Shown piece by piece: positions 20,779 to 31,292 of a stretch of 64,000 nucleotides of DNA (position 1 is its first letter; every line of letters begins with the position of its first letter). The position numbers were made by a program, and so were the translations under genes. Source of the DNA: Xenopus tropicalis (taxonomy: Eukaryota > Chordata > Amphibia > Anura > Pipidae); contig NC_030678.2 of assembly GCF_000004195.4 (NCBI RefSeq), positions 95,128,904-95,192,903 on the forward strand, read 5' to 3'. The notes under the pieces were generated by a model. It saw only the letters and a list, made by a program, of their open reading frames with translations, had not been told where the DNA came from and ran no database searches.

Positions 20779-22617
20779 GCCGTCAATTCAGGAAGGCTGG
20801 ATTGGGATGAAGGATTGGTCCCTGAGCGAGTAGATCGGGGGTCTGAGGTAGCGGCCACGGTTCTGATCTGCTGAGAGCCATCAGTTCGGTGAACCATGCT
20901 CTTCTTGGCCAATGAGGAGCTATCAGGATGACTGTGCATCGCTCTGATCTGATCTTTCTGATGACCCTTGGAAGAAGAGGGAGAGGCGGGAAGCCATATG
21001 CGAGATCGAAGTCCCACGTAGTCGTTAGGGCGTCTGCTGCCAACGCTAGGGGGTCTCGGCATCTGGACATGAATTGTGTCACCTTGCGGTTGTGACGGGA
21101 GGCCATGAGGTCCACCTCTGGAAGGCCCCAGCGATCTACGATGTCTTGGAATATTCCGGGGTTCAGAGCCCATTCCCCCCGGATCGATCCGTTGTCGGCT
21201 GAGGTAGTCGGCTTGCCAGTTTTCGAGGCCGGGAATGTAGATGGCAGAGAGGCGGACTTCCCTCGCTTCTGCCCACGTTAGAATGCGGCTGACCTCTTTG
21301 AGGGCCTGTCGACTCCTCGTGCCCCTTGGTGATTGAGGTAAGCGACGGTGGTGGCGTTGTCCGATTGGACCTTGATGTCGCGCCCTGTGAGTTGGTTCTG
21401 CCAATGGTAGAGAGCTAGGCGTACCGCCCTGATTTCCAAGATATTGATCGGAAGGCGGGCTTCCGCAGCCGTCCAGGTTCCCTGTGCGGTAAGGTGTCCC
21501 AGGACTGCGCCCCAGCCTTGGAGACTGGCATCCGTGGTAAGTATGAGCCACTGGGGTTCCTGTAGGGAGCGTCCTTTTTCCAGGTGGGCTTGGTTGAGCC
21601 ACCAGGTCAGGGCCACTCTCGTCTTGGGCAGAATGTTGATCGGCTGGGAAGAGAGCTGCGGTTCCATTGATCCAGGATGTTCCATTGTAGGGCCCTTAGG
21701 TGGAATTGGGCAAAGGGAACTGCTTCTATGGAGGACACAAGTGACCCCAGCACCTGCATGGCCAGGCGGATGGAGGGTTGGGGGTTGCGTAGGAGCTGAC
21801 GGACAAGGCTCTGGATCCTGGCAATCTTCTCCAGTGGGAGAAACACTCTCTGCTCCGCCGTGTCGAATACCATGCCTAGGAAAGGCATGCGTTGGGAAGG
21901 TGTTAGTCTGGACTTTGCCGTGTTGATCCTCCATCCCAGGACGGTGAGAGATTGCATGACCAGGGAGAGTTGGGATGTGGCTGCTGGTAAGGAGGGGGCT
22001 TTGAGAAGTAGGTCGTCCAAGTATGGTGTGATGGAGACCCCTCGTGACCTCAGTGAGGCTGCGGCCGCCGACATGATCTTGGTAAATATCCGGGGGGCCG
22101 AGGTGAGGCCGAAGGGGAGTGCGGTGAACTGGAAGTGTTGGTTTTTGAGTGCAAACCGCAAGAACTTCCAATGGGGAGGGAAAATTGGCACGTGTAGGTA
22201 GGCATCTTTTATGTCCAGGGCCACCAGGAACTCGTTTGGATTCATGGCTGAGATGACTGACCGGAGAGACTCCATCTTGAAGCGAGAGAAACGAATAAAG
22301 GCGTTGAGGTGCTTCAGGTCTAGGACGGGCCGAAAGGATCCGTCCTTCTTTGGAACGATAAAGAGGTTGGAGTAGAAACCTCGATATTTTTCTCCCGAAG
22401 GGACGGGGACGATCACTCTTTCGTCCAGCAGGTCCTGGATGACGGAGAGGAAGGCGTTGCGTTTGTTTGAATCCGGAGGGAGTCTTGACATGAAAAAACG
22501 GTTTGGAGGTCTGGACACAAACTCGAGCCGATAACCTGAGGAGATTATGTCGTGTACCCAGGGGTCGGCAGTGAGGCGAAGCCACTCGTCTCGGAATAGG
22601 CGAAGTCTGCCTCCCAC
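20760..22617 (-). pseudogene. DIRS reverse transcriptase/RNase H, frameshifted
   Basis: Coding similarity moves between frames. RT runs 22617-21607 (336 residues; LDIKDAYLHVP with D135/D138, ALPFGLTSAPR, YLDDLL with DD201-202). RNase H follows in a second frame to 21278 (ILTTDASLQGWGAVLG, LEIRAVRLALYHW, QSDNATTVAYLNHQGA). A third frame carries YIPGLENWQADYLSR. From 21115 the second frame resumes with DLMASRHNRKV and SWD-like YGFPPLPLLPRVIRKI. At least three frame changes mean no single functional pol product as written, unless sequencing indels are responsible. The RT frame opens 26 bp after the gag stop. Confidence 0.82.
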
Positions 22618-22642
22618 CGGGGTGTTGTCCTGTGGGAGGTAG

Positions 22643-24160
22643 TCATGCTGTGGTGGACTTGTCGGAGGGCTTGCCGCGAGGCTTCTTATTTTGCCAGGAA
22701 AATTTGGGACGGCCTTGGAATCTAGGCTTGTTGGAGGACTGGGATTGGAAGTCCCTGGATGATGATGCAGATGATGGCCTGGATGGCCTTCCTCGAAAAA
22801 AGCGTCCTCGACGAAAGGAGGTACGGTTCTTTGGCTGTGGGAGTAGCGTGCTCTTTCCCCCGGTAGCCTGGCTGATGATTTTGTCCAGCTCAGGGCCGAA
22901 CAGGAGCTTGCCCTTGAAGGGAATGGAAGTTAGGGACTTTTTGGAGGAGAGGTCGGCCGACCACAGTTTAAGCCATAGGGAACGACGTGCCGCTACCGAG
23001 AGAGCTGAGGTGCGGCTAATGGCTTGAGCCGCATCCAGAGATGCTTCACAGATGTATTCGTTGGCGTCCTTGATTTGAGATGCTAGGGTCGCCAATTCCT
23101 GTCTGGGGGCGCCAGAATTGATTCCCTCGATAAGGGAGTCGGACCAGGTCTGGATGGCCCGAGATACCCATGCTGATGCCAGGACCGGTCTTAGACTTTC
23201 TCCGGCCGCTGAGAACGCGGCTCTGAGGAAGCCTTCCGTCTTTTTGTCCATGGAGTCCTTGAATGAGGAAGCATCAGGGACCGGAAGGGCAGTGTTCTTG
23301 GAAAGGCGCGAGACAGGTGCATCGACTGAAGGTGGCGTGGACCACTTGTGAAGAGATTCTTGTGGAAATGGGTAGGAGCGCTGGAACCTCCTATTGGCTT
23401 GAAAGCGCTTCTCAGGTTGATCCCATTCCAATTGAATAATGTTGTCTAGCTGTTCATGAGTAGGAAACATGGATAGTAGCTTTTTCTGGCGTTTGAAAAG
23501 TGATTGTGCTGAGGTCTGAGACTCTGGAGTCTTGAGATCTAGACAGGAGATGACTGCCGCGATGAGAGAGTCTACGGATTCTGACGGAGATCTGGAAGGT
23601 TCTTCGGCGTCAGCAGGGTCATCGTCATCGGAAATTTCGCCCTCACTTAGTGATGGTCCGTCCCAGTCGGCTGAAGGTTGAGGTGATTCGGAGTCACTGT
23701 AGTCCTCAGTGTGTATGGGGACATGGCGTTTAAGGGGCCTTGGACGAGGGTCTGAGTCTTCCCGATCCAGCTTATCCAGGAGCTTGTCCAGACATGCGGC
23801 TAGTTTGGGGATGCCCGTGGAGAGAGAGACTGCCCAGGGCGGAGGATCCTGGATAGGCGCCACAGTAGGTGTCTGTGCTGTTTGCGTCTCTGCGGGAGTA
23901 GGCTCATCCCCGGGTTCTGCAGCTTGGACAGGTGGAGTAGGGTCCTGGGCCTGGGAAGCAGGTTCAGCCGTAGTTTTGGAGCAGGAGGAGCATAATGGTT
24001 CCTTTCTGCCGGAGGGTAGGCGTTTACAGCACCTGGCGCAGGCCAGGAATTTTACCTTGGAGGAGCTGGAAGCCCCTCTGGAAAAGGGACCCCCTGAATT
24101 GCCCTCTGCCATAGTACCGGAGTTAGTGCAGGAAGGAAAAGTTAATGCAGAACAGAACAA
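22643..24160 (-). CDS. DIRS gag-like ORF1
   Basis: A continuous 505-residue frame upstream of the RT. Residues 40-62 contain a C-x2-C ... C-x2-C finger (CARCCKRL, LCSSC). Residues 65-200 are acidic and Pro/Ser-rich, and the C-terminus is basic with Arg-Gly repeats (RRGRFFRGRP), suited to RNA binding. Such proteins package DIRS RNA. The first ATG gives 16 extra residues; a Met at residue 17 (MAEGNSGG, about 24112) is a plausible alternative start. No stops or frameshifts are seen. Confidence 0.8.
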   Translation of the reverse strand: MFCSALTFPSCTNSGTMAEGNSGGPFSRGASSSSKVKFLACARCCKRLPSGRKEPLCSSCSKTTAEPASQAQDPTPPVQAAEPGDEPTPAETQTAQTPTVAPIQDPPPWAVSLSTGIPKLAACLDKLLDKLDREDSDPRPRPLKRHVPIHTEDYSDSESPQPSADWDGPSLSEGEISDDDDPADAEEPSRSPSESVDSLIAAVISCLDLKTPESQTSAQSLFKRQKKLLSMFPTHEQLDNIIQLEWDQPEKRFQANRRFQRSYPFPQESLHKWSTPPSVDAPVSRLSKNTALPVPDASSFKDSMDKKTEGFLRAAFSAAGESLRPVLASAWVSRAIQTWSDSLIEGINSGAPRQELATLASQIKDANEYICEASLDAAQAISRTSALSVAARRSLWLKLWSADLSSKKSLTSIPFKGKLLFGPELDKIISQATGGKSTLLPQPKNRTSFRRGRFFRGRPSRPSSASSSRDFQSQSSNKPRFQGRPKFSWQNKKPRGKPSDKSTTA

Positions 24161-24239
24161 GTAGCGTGGTACTGTGCGGTAAAATAGTACAATCGCAGTA
24201 AGAGTGCTGTGCCGAAAAAGGTGTCAGTACAAGTCAGTA

Positions 24240-24365
24240 ATAACAACCCGTGTCTGAGTATTGCAATGCAGAGCTAATGCAGAGAGCTAGTACAGAGCTA
24301 GTACAGAGAGCTAGTACAGAGCTAGTATACAGTGCCAGTACAGGTCTAGTACATGGTGTCAGTAC
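24240..24365. repeat. Short tandem repeats in DIRS leader
   Basis: GAGCTAGTACA-type units and related AGTACAG words repeat several times between the gag start and the terminal repeat. Confidence 0.55.
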
Positions 24366-24754
24366 ATGCCAGTGAATAACCCCTTGAAATTATGAGAAAC
24401 ATGAAGTATAAGTATCATGGGAGAGGAGTGTTCAATGCTGAGAATGCATAGCCAGCAAGACAGAGACATAAAGAATGCACACGCACACACAGCCCCAATG
24501 ACTGCCCAACCCCCTCTATGCCTTTCTCCCTCTAGCCAGCGCCTAACTCCTGCAATAGAGGAAAATAAGAGGGTAAACCGTGGTCCCTGTGATCCCCTAC
24601 TGCCAGAGCCTCTGCCGAGAATTGCCCCTTTTTTCTTGCTCTGTTCAGGATGGAGAGCGAGATTGCCGTGCGGTCCGAAGAGGAGAGAGAGAGCGCAGTG
24701 CAGGAAAAGCGCGCGAAGAGTGGCGCGAAGATTACTGACGTCGCGCCGAGCAGG

Positions 24755-24850
24755 AAGTGGAACGCATAGGTGGAACGCATGGTGGAACGCAAGGTGGAAC
24801 GCATGGTGGAACGCATGGCGGAACGCATGGCGGAACGCATGGCGAACGCA
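24755..24850. repeat. 12-bp minisatellite in DIRS leader
   Basis: About seven to eight units of GGAACGCATGGT with variants (GGCGGAACGCAT). On the minus strand this produces the repetitive MRSAMRST peptide frame, which is not a gene. Confidence 0.8.
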
Positions 24851-26134
24851 AGGGAATCGAAGGGACAGAGGAGCCGCATTGATGGATGGTAAGAGGAGAG
24901 CAGGGCTGGAGGCAGAGGCAGGAATAAGGCAGTACTGATTAAGGGGGATCTGGGGAGCGGTTTAAGTAAGGACTGTGCTGGGAGTATGGCTACAATGGAG
25001 AAGGCAGAGTAGTACAAAAAAAGGGGGGGTTGGTCGGGCTGGGTAGCCTGCAGGGAGCAGGGCTACTGAGTTAGAGGCAGTTTTAAGCCAGGCCATGGCA
25101 CTGGGAAGCGCTGGGCAGCTTCTGCACTCTGTGTTCAGAGGCAGGGTATCTGCAGGGCTAGTTTTTTGTAAAACTTACGTGCCCCAGCGTCCGTTACTTT
25201 TCCCACGTAGGGGGAAGCCTGAAAAGAGTGTCTCCTGTTGGAGATCTCTAGGACAACCCCTGTTGCCAGATGAGTCTGGCCGAAGAAATACTTGAAGAGT
25301 GATGTGATGATCCTGTCTCCTTGTGGGACACTAGAAAAAAACTGGTGAAGGCAGGAAGTACTGGGGGGTATAGCAGCAGGGAGGAGGGGTTAGTTCTCTT
25401 CTTCCTCTTCTAGTGTCCTGCCTCCTGCTGGTACCTTCTATACCCATGGTCCCTGTGTCCCACAGACACCTGTTAGAGAAAAGGTAATTCAGACAGTATT
25501 CCTTGGCTTTTGTGATGTTTTCTATTGTTTGCATTACTATAAAAAGTAACACCAAGCAACCCAACTGGGGAAAAGAATCTCTCTAACAAGTGTACCTGCT
25601 GTATTTATGAATAGTAAAAAAAAGTACAAAGTGGCCCTGCAAATGAAATTGATGTCTTTGACACAAGAGGCCCCTCTGAAGCTCTTTATGCATATGCAGT
25701 TCTTCTCAGGCTTATGTACAGTCATGAATGAAAAAATAAAAAAGAGAGAGAGATGTACTGGTCTCTATATCATGAGAGGTTTACATAACTTGCTAAGCTT
25801 TATGGCTAGTGGCACAGTAGTTGTTTTATCAAATTTATATAGAATAATTTTGTATTCATTGAAGTGAGATCCAGAACAGCAATTTACTGTATTTAAAGTG
25901 GCCCTGCAAATGAAATTGATGTCTTTGACATATTTTGCCATATTTAGTTATGGGATTAAAGATTTTGTATACCGGTATGTGGATGCTTTTCATGCTGCAC
26001 CATTGAGGGGCTTATACTCGAGTCAATAAATTTTTCCAGTTTTCTTAGGTAAAATTAGGTACCTCGGCTTATACTCGAGTATATACGGTATATTAATTCT
26101 CCTGATTAATGTTAAGGGTAGTTTTGTCCAAAAT

Positions 26135-26656
26135 TTAAAGCGGACCTGTCACCCAGGCATAAAAAGCTGTATAATAAAAGCCCTTTTCAAATTAAATATG
26201 AAACCAAAAGCCATTTTTTAATTAACACATCAATGACCATTATAAAAGCATTTAAAATTCCCAGCTGTCAATCATATATTGCTTACCCCGCCTCTATGCC
26301 TTAGGCATAGAGGTGGGGCAGACAGTTACTTTCACTTTCAATTCAGAACTTATTAGATGTTGCTGTTCCCCTCACATTCCCCCTCCCTCCTCACCATCTA
26401 ACTTCCTAACCAGGTCATGGACATGGGTATCAGGTCCCCCCATACTGGCATAGAAAAAAGATTTTGGCAGGATTCAAAGCTTGCCTTAATAACAGTGTCC
26501 ACAAAATAGTGTCTGCCTACTTGCTGCAATTGTAAATTCCAAGGCTGAAGAAAATAAGATTAAAATAATTTCTACAGTGTAGGTGAAGTTTATTTTGCTT
26601 GACAAACAATAGAAAACAATTAGGAATTGTTTCTTGGGGTGACAGGTCCCCTTTAA
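26135..26656. mobile_element. TTAA MITE, GGACCTGTCACCC family
   Basis: TTAAAGCGGACCTGTCACCC at the left; GGGTGACAGGTCCCCTTTAA at the right, each with TTAA. About 520 bp without a transposase. It lies inside the L1 remnant, immediately before the L1 sequence resumes. Confidence 0.75.
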
Positions 26657-26997
26657 GAGTGTCTTTAAACCGGTTGTGCAGTGGATACAGGTTATGTTGC
26701 AGGAATAGGTCTGGGTCTTTGGTAATGTGTATTCCTAGGTATTTAAAGTTATTTGTGATTTTGAGGGTGCATTCTGGGTCTGTCATTTGTGGTATTTGTC
26801 CATCTACGGGGAAAATTATGGATTTTTCCCAATTAATTTGCAGTCCCGAGAATGTGCCGAAGCGTTTGATTATCTGAATTGCAGATGTAAATGAGTTGTG
26901 GGGGTCGGCAAGATACAGTAATGTATCATCTGCGTATAATGAAACCTTTTCTTCAACCGTTTTGTATATGAGGCCTTTGACTTGTTGGGAGAATGTT
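26657..26997 (-). pseudogene. L1-like ORF2 segment, 5'-truncated end
   Basis: The minus strand reads FSGLQINWEKS-type and FKYLGIHIT peptides, typical of the region after RT motif C in L1 ORF2. The frame runs into the MITE at 26656. Upstream truncation at 26997 meets the exact 20-bp duplication, giving the 5' boundary of the insertion. Confidence 0.75.
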
Positions 26998-27017
26998 AAA
27001 TTAATGTTTAACTAAAT
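26998..27017. repeat. Right target-site duplication of the L1 stack
   Basis: Exact second copy of AAATTAATGTTTAACTAAAT from 15941-15960. Confidence 0.8.
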
Positions 27018-27465
27018 TTACTGACATATTGGTGACATTACCTGCTGCAGAAAATTAAGCTTCTATCATTTTGCCAGGTCCTATCATGGAACAAATAGCA
27101 TGGGGCACTCTGGTTGCTTATTCAACAAATTTGTAGTGTAAAAACATTTTTGAATGGCTTGAATATCCTCACCAAATCCTTTGCTGATAGCTTGCTAAAC
27201 ATGTAATTAAAAGTTTGATTTTATATTGTGACTTGCAATACTAAATATTCCTGTGGCTGTTCAGTCTCAGAGAATGAGAGTGCCAGCAAGGCAGGTAATG
27301 ACTACTGGCCTGTGTGACTGGACTAAGGGTGCCATGAGCAGGGTGAAACCTGTACTCAATTCTGAACCCACCAAATACAGCTGCTTTGTAATTTAATTGG
27401 TATTTTTCAGGCAGAGTCTTCCTGATGCTGCAGAATGTACTGAAAATGTTTTATTTGGAAACTAT
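27018..27465. other. No recognised feature
   Basis: Unique intronic DNA. Confidence 0.5.
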
Positions 27466-27473
27466 ATTGCTCC

Positions 27474-27683
27474 ATACCTCCCAACATTTTGAAAATTGGA
27501 AGAGGGACAAAAAAGAATGCCGTGCGCAGCAGTGAAATATTTTGACCACACCCATTTTTGCAGCTACACCCCTAAATACCACTCCCATTTGAATAAATTT
27601 GGAAGGTTATTTAAAGTTTGAACTGCGGGTTGAGCCGTCAAAAGAGGGACTGTCCCGCGAAAATCGGGACAGTTGGGAGGTAT
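27474..27683. mobile_element. hAT-type MITE, ATACCTCCCAAC family
   Basis: ATACCTCCCAACATTTTGAA to GGGACAGTTGGGAGGTAT, flanked by ATTGCTCC and GTCGCTCC (6 of 8 matching). An uninterrupted short version of 8359-9534. Confidence 0.7.
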
Positions 27684-27691
27684 GTCGCTCC

Positions 27692-28764
27692 TGTAGTTAG
27701 TAATGTTAGTCATTATGTTGTACACTTTTGTACACTTCCTGCAAGATGTGTTGTGGAGCAAAACCAATTATGATTAATACTACAATGCAAACTTTGCCAC
27801 TCCAAGCCAGTTCTGCAACAAAAGGGCTCAGGAGGGGACTCGCAGTTCTCATTTATAAACCCTATCCCTTGTCCAGGAGCCTCTGATGAGTACCCTGGGG
27901 TGCGTAGCACACTGCTGTCAAAGGTTTGTAACCTAGCCTTTGAATGTTAAATTGGCTATATATTAATACTCGCGGCCATAAAACATGAAGTTGGCACTCT
28001 ATTTACACTGTATCTGTTCTGGAAACAATATGAAATTGGAACTACATTTATACTTGAACAACACTGACAGTCCCCAATATTGCCCCTGTGTGAGTTGCAG
28101 AGGGGTTTCCATCTCTGAGGCAATCTTTTCACACGGGAAGGGGGGGCTGTCCCTTTTCAGGGAAAATTCAGATCCAAGGTGATTCCCTTGTACAACCCTA
28201 TGGAGTGACTTCATACGTATATCGTATGTTATGTTGTCAAAGAATATTGTTAACAGGTTGTAGTGCTGTCCATGTTTGCAAGGTAGTTGGAGAGATGTCT
28301 GGATAAATTTGATATTGGTGGCCCATGAATTCTAGTATTCTCCACTCCCTAGCTGCATGTAAGAGACTGACTTCCAGCAGACAAAAAATTATTGCTCTGT
28401 CAGGTTATAATTTTATATTTATTTTTACTGTTGCTTTTTATTACATATCCTTCTATTCAGTCCACCCTCTCATCAAACCACTTCCTGGTTTCTATGGCAA
28501 ATAAGACTCTAACCAGACGGCTGCTGAAATATTAAACTGGAGAGCTGCCGAACGGAAAGCTAAATAACTAAACAAAACACATAAATAGAAAAATAAAGAC
28601 CAACTGCAAATTGTCTCACAACATCACAGCCTACATAATACTAAAATGAATTTAAATGTGAACTACACCTTTAAGAGTGGCTTGATTTATTGACTAAGCA
28701 TAATATCCAGTGCTACTGTGAGCTTAAGATCTGCAATTAGCTTATATAGTTTATTTATGCGAGT
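27692..28764. other. Intronic DNA with a decayed MITE half
   Basis: Mostly unique. 28420-28676 ends GTGAACTACACCTTTAA and resembles one half of a TTAA MITE. No gene seen. Confidence 0.45.
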
Positions 28765-28772
28765 GTGTAGAT

Positions 28773-29181
28773 CAGGGGTCTCAAACTCGCGGCCCTCGGT
28801 ACAATATTTTGTGGCCCGCACCAACGCCTTCTCAAAAGCAATGAATGGATCGCGATTTTTATTGCGATTCAAGGGATAATGCAAGGCACGGCGGGTGGGA
28901 GCTGCTGATTGCGGAAATGACTTTATGCCATCATAACAGTTATTATGGGAAGACGTTCTGTGTGCACAATTAGATGCTAAGGAGCTAATTGTGCACACAG
29001 AACGTCTTCCCATAATAACTGTTATGATGGCATAACGTCATTTCCGCAATCAGCAGCTCCCGCCCGCCGTGCCTTGCATTATTCCTTGAAAGCCAATTTT
29101 TTGTGAAATCCCTTATGCGGCCCAGCCTCATCCTGACTTTGCCTCCTGCGGCCCCCAGGTAAATTGAGTTTGAGCCCCCTG
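28773..29181. mobile_element. hAT-like MITE with a large internal hairpin
   Basis: CAGGGGTCTCAAACTCGCGG to GAGTTTGAGCCCCCTG, flanked by a perfect 8-bp duplication GTGTAGAT (28765-28772 and 29182-29189). Inside, 28880-28977 and 28985-29080 form an almost perfect hairpin (TTATGGGAAGACGTTCTGTG and complement). The 108-residue minus frame is an artefact. Confidence 0.85.
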
Positions 29182-29330
29182 GTGTAGATAGTTAAATAGT
29201 TAACACAGCACACATACCTATGTGTTTAAATACCAAACTGCCAACACCTGCCCTTTTAAAGTATGTTTGAGTGTGAAGTAATAGCAGCTCCTTGGTACAC
29301 TGGAACAAAGTCAGACTGGAAGTAAAGGCC

Positions 29331-30375
29331 TTAAAGGACATGTAAAGCCTACATTTGCCTACAATGTATATCAGTTGGGCACATCTCCCCCACCAAAATG
29401 GCATCGTTTGTACTGCATATATCCCTTCCATTTGCCAGCGCCATCACATTTTCCTAAAGCAAATAGCAGCTTTCACCCGGTGGCCATTTTTCCTCTGATA
29501 CATAATCAGTTACATTTAAATCTGCAAACAGCATACACACACAGACCCTTATTCAGCATACATTTCATCAAGAATACAGGCTCACACAGGCAGAACTGTC
29601 TTTGTTTGAGCACTGTAATGGTAAAGCGGAGCTCAGGAGAAAAAAATTGAAGCAAACAGCTAGAGCTGAGTTTCTATGGGAACCAGCAATGCCGTCTCTT
29701 CACTGGCTGCTAGACTGGGGGCGTATTTAGTAACCTGAGCTTAGAACAACTGAGAATGCCCACAAGCCAACAGCCAAAGCAAATTCCCGAGGGAGTGGGC
29801 CGAGTAGGTTAAAGGAGGAGAAGGAAATCTAAGTGATTAAAGGAGAAGGAAAGGCTAAGTCACTTGGGGGTGCCAAAATGTTAGGCACCCCGAAGTGATT
29901 TAGATCGCTTACCTTGTACCCTGGGCTGGTGCCCCTGTTAGGAGAAAAAAGCACCAGCCCAGGGCACCTTTAGGAAGCGCCTCCTCCATCCTTTTTCTTC
30001 TGCCGGTGAAATCCGTGGGCCGGCGCATGCGCAGTAGAGTGAAAAGCCGACTTTCTTGTTTAAGTTCGGCTTTTCACTCTACTGCGCATGCGCGCGCAGC
30101 GAACAAGGAAGTAGGAAGCGCTCGCTGCTACCCCGGGCTGGTGCTGTTCTCTCCGTACAGGGGCACCAGCCCGGGGTAAAAGGTAAGCGATCTAAGTCAC
30201 TTGGGGGTGCCTAATATTTTGGCACCCCCAAGTGACTTAGCCTTTCCTTCTCCTTTAAGGAGATGTCGCAGCCTTACTATGAACCTCTGGACAATCAGTG
30301 TGGCAGGTATTGAAAGATTTCAAAGAGGCTGTTCATTGATTACATTTTTGTGTGTGGGGTTTACATGTCCTTTAA
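29331..30375. mobile_element. TTAA MITE, GGACATGTAAAGCC family, carrying a second MITE
   Basis: TTAAAGGACATGTAAAGCCT at the left and GGTTTACATGTCCTTTAA at the right. The element at 29837-30258 sits inside, which explains its unusual length. Confidence 0.75.
29837..30258. mobile_element. Nested TTAA palindromic MITE, AAGGCTAAGTCACTTGG
   Basis: TTAAAGGAGAAGGAAAGGCT at the left is mirrored at the right. Further inverted pairs are GGGCTGGTGCCCCTG/CAGGGGCACCAGCCC and GCATGCGCAGTAGAGTGAAA with its complement at the centre. A half copy lies at 46775-46930. Confidence 0.8.
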
Positions 30376-30437
30376 GCTTGGCAGGTGGCAGTCAAGCAGA
30401 ACTGCCATAAGGAATAGTGGTGGCATACACCCACATG

Positions 30438-30975
30438 TAGAGCTGGGCGGTATGACCAAAAATTTATATCACGGTATTTTTCAAAATTATTTCGGTGTCA
30501 CGGTATTTGACGGTATTTTTTTTTTCCATGCATTGTTAACCCCATTTCCTAATAAATTAGAGAATAATTACTGCAGTATTGAAAATCAGAGTCAGGCAAG
30601 CGAAGGCAACAGAAAGTCGTAAGGTAAATCAGGCAGGCTTAGTTTCCCAGGCAAGGCCGCAGACAACATAGCACATGAGGAGGCGTTTGATAGCTTTAAA
30701 TACCCCCCACGCATGTGCAGAACCGGCGCCGTCAGCGCGTCACGGACGTGCACGGTTTGACATGTACGTGCGCTTTGACGCACGCGCACCTGGACGCGCG
30801 TGCGCAACATCCCGCGGACAACGGGACGCGCGCGCATGCAAGGAGGCGCGCGAGACCGGGCCGCACGGGTGAGTACCCTGACACCCCGGTATTGCGGTAT
30901 CTGAAAAATGAATATAGTTTTAAAAAAAAAAAAAACACCGGTATTCGGTATTAAACGGTATATCGCCCAGCCCTA
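30438..30975. mobile_element. hAT-like MITE, GGGCTGGGCGATAT family
   Basis: TAGAGCTGGGCGGTATGACC to GGTATATCGCCCAGCCCTA, with a perfect 8-bp target duplication CCCACATG at 30430-30437 and 30976-30983. The GC-rich middle (30700-30870) has many ACGCGCG words. No transposase. Confidence 0.85.
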
Positions 30976-31049
30976 CCCACATGGATGTACTCCTTATCTA
31001 CCCACTACTGCCCCTGACCTAGAATGGGTCTAAATTATCAAGCACTGTT

Positions 31050-31292
31050 GGCAAGAAGGAGCTGGCTTTTAAAGTTCCTTTAAAGCTAAACAGCTGGCAG
31101 CTTGTCCGGGGAAATATGTCGCGGGTGACTAATCTCCCTGTGTGCCAGAGCACAAATCTCCCCGAAATGCCATCCCACCGGCGAGAATGTAAATCGCGGT
31201 GGGATGGCATACGCATCACCACGGTTTCCCCCCACCGGTGATTTACAGTCTCCCTGGTGGGATGGCATTTCTGTGTGCCAGAGCCCTTAAGA
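31050..31292. mobile_element. Decayed MITE, GCTCTGGYACAC family
   Basis: Contains GACTAATCTCCCTGTGTGCC, CCCACCGGCGA and a GTGTGCCAGAGCCCTTAA end, like the intact copy at 61668-62013, but the arms are diverged. Confidence 0.6.

Larger units (their letters stand above)
19320..25487 (-). mobile_element. DIRS1-like tyrosine-recombinase retrotransposon
   Basis: Inverted terminal repeats of about 150 bp (19327-19485 and 25338-25487; TGTCTGTGGGACACAGGGAC at one end, its complement at the other) flank a minus-strand gag, RT/RNase H and tyrosine recombinase. An internal complementary region at 19579-19680 joins the inverted outer left end (TCTCAGGGTGTCTGTGGGAC) to the outer right end, the circle-junction layout that defines DIRS. 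DIRS elements integrate through a circular intermediate by recombinase, without endonuclease or target duplication. A GC content well above the AT-rich surroundings is obvious. Confidence 0.92.
18794..26090. mobile_element. TIR element split by a DIRS retrotransposon
   Basis: TACCGTATATACTCGAGTAT at 18794 and the inverse at 26071-26090 are the two ends of the family also seen at 6412-7613. TTTTTCAGCCCTAAAAATGT follows the left end and AAAATTAGGTACCTCGGC precedes the right, as in the other copies. About 6.2 kb of the interior is the DIRS element; without it the host would be near 1.1 kb. Confidence 0.75.

Noticed and set aside
21444..22201. Plus-strand frames of 113-160 residues
   Set aside because: Antisense shadows of the DIRS reverse transcriptase/RNase H.
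23709..24164. 151-residue plus-strand frame
   Set aside because: Antisense shadow of the DIRS gag.
24417..25017. 173-residue and 161-residue frames with repeated WNA/MRS peptides
   Set aside because: Reading of the 12-bp minisatellite in the DIRS leader; no gag or recombinase similarity.
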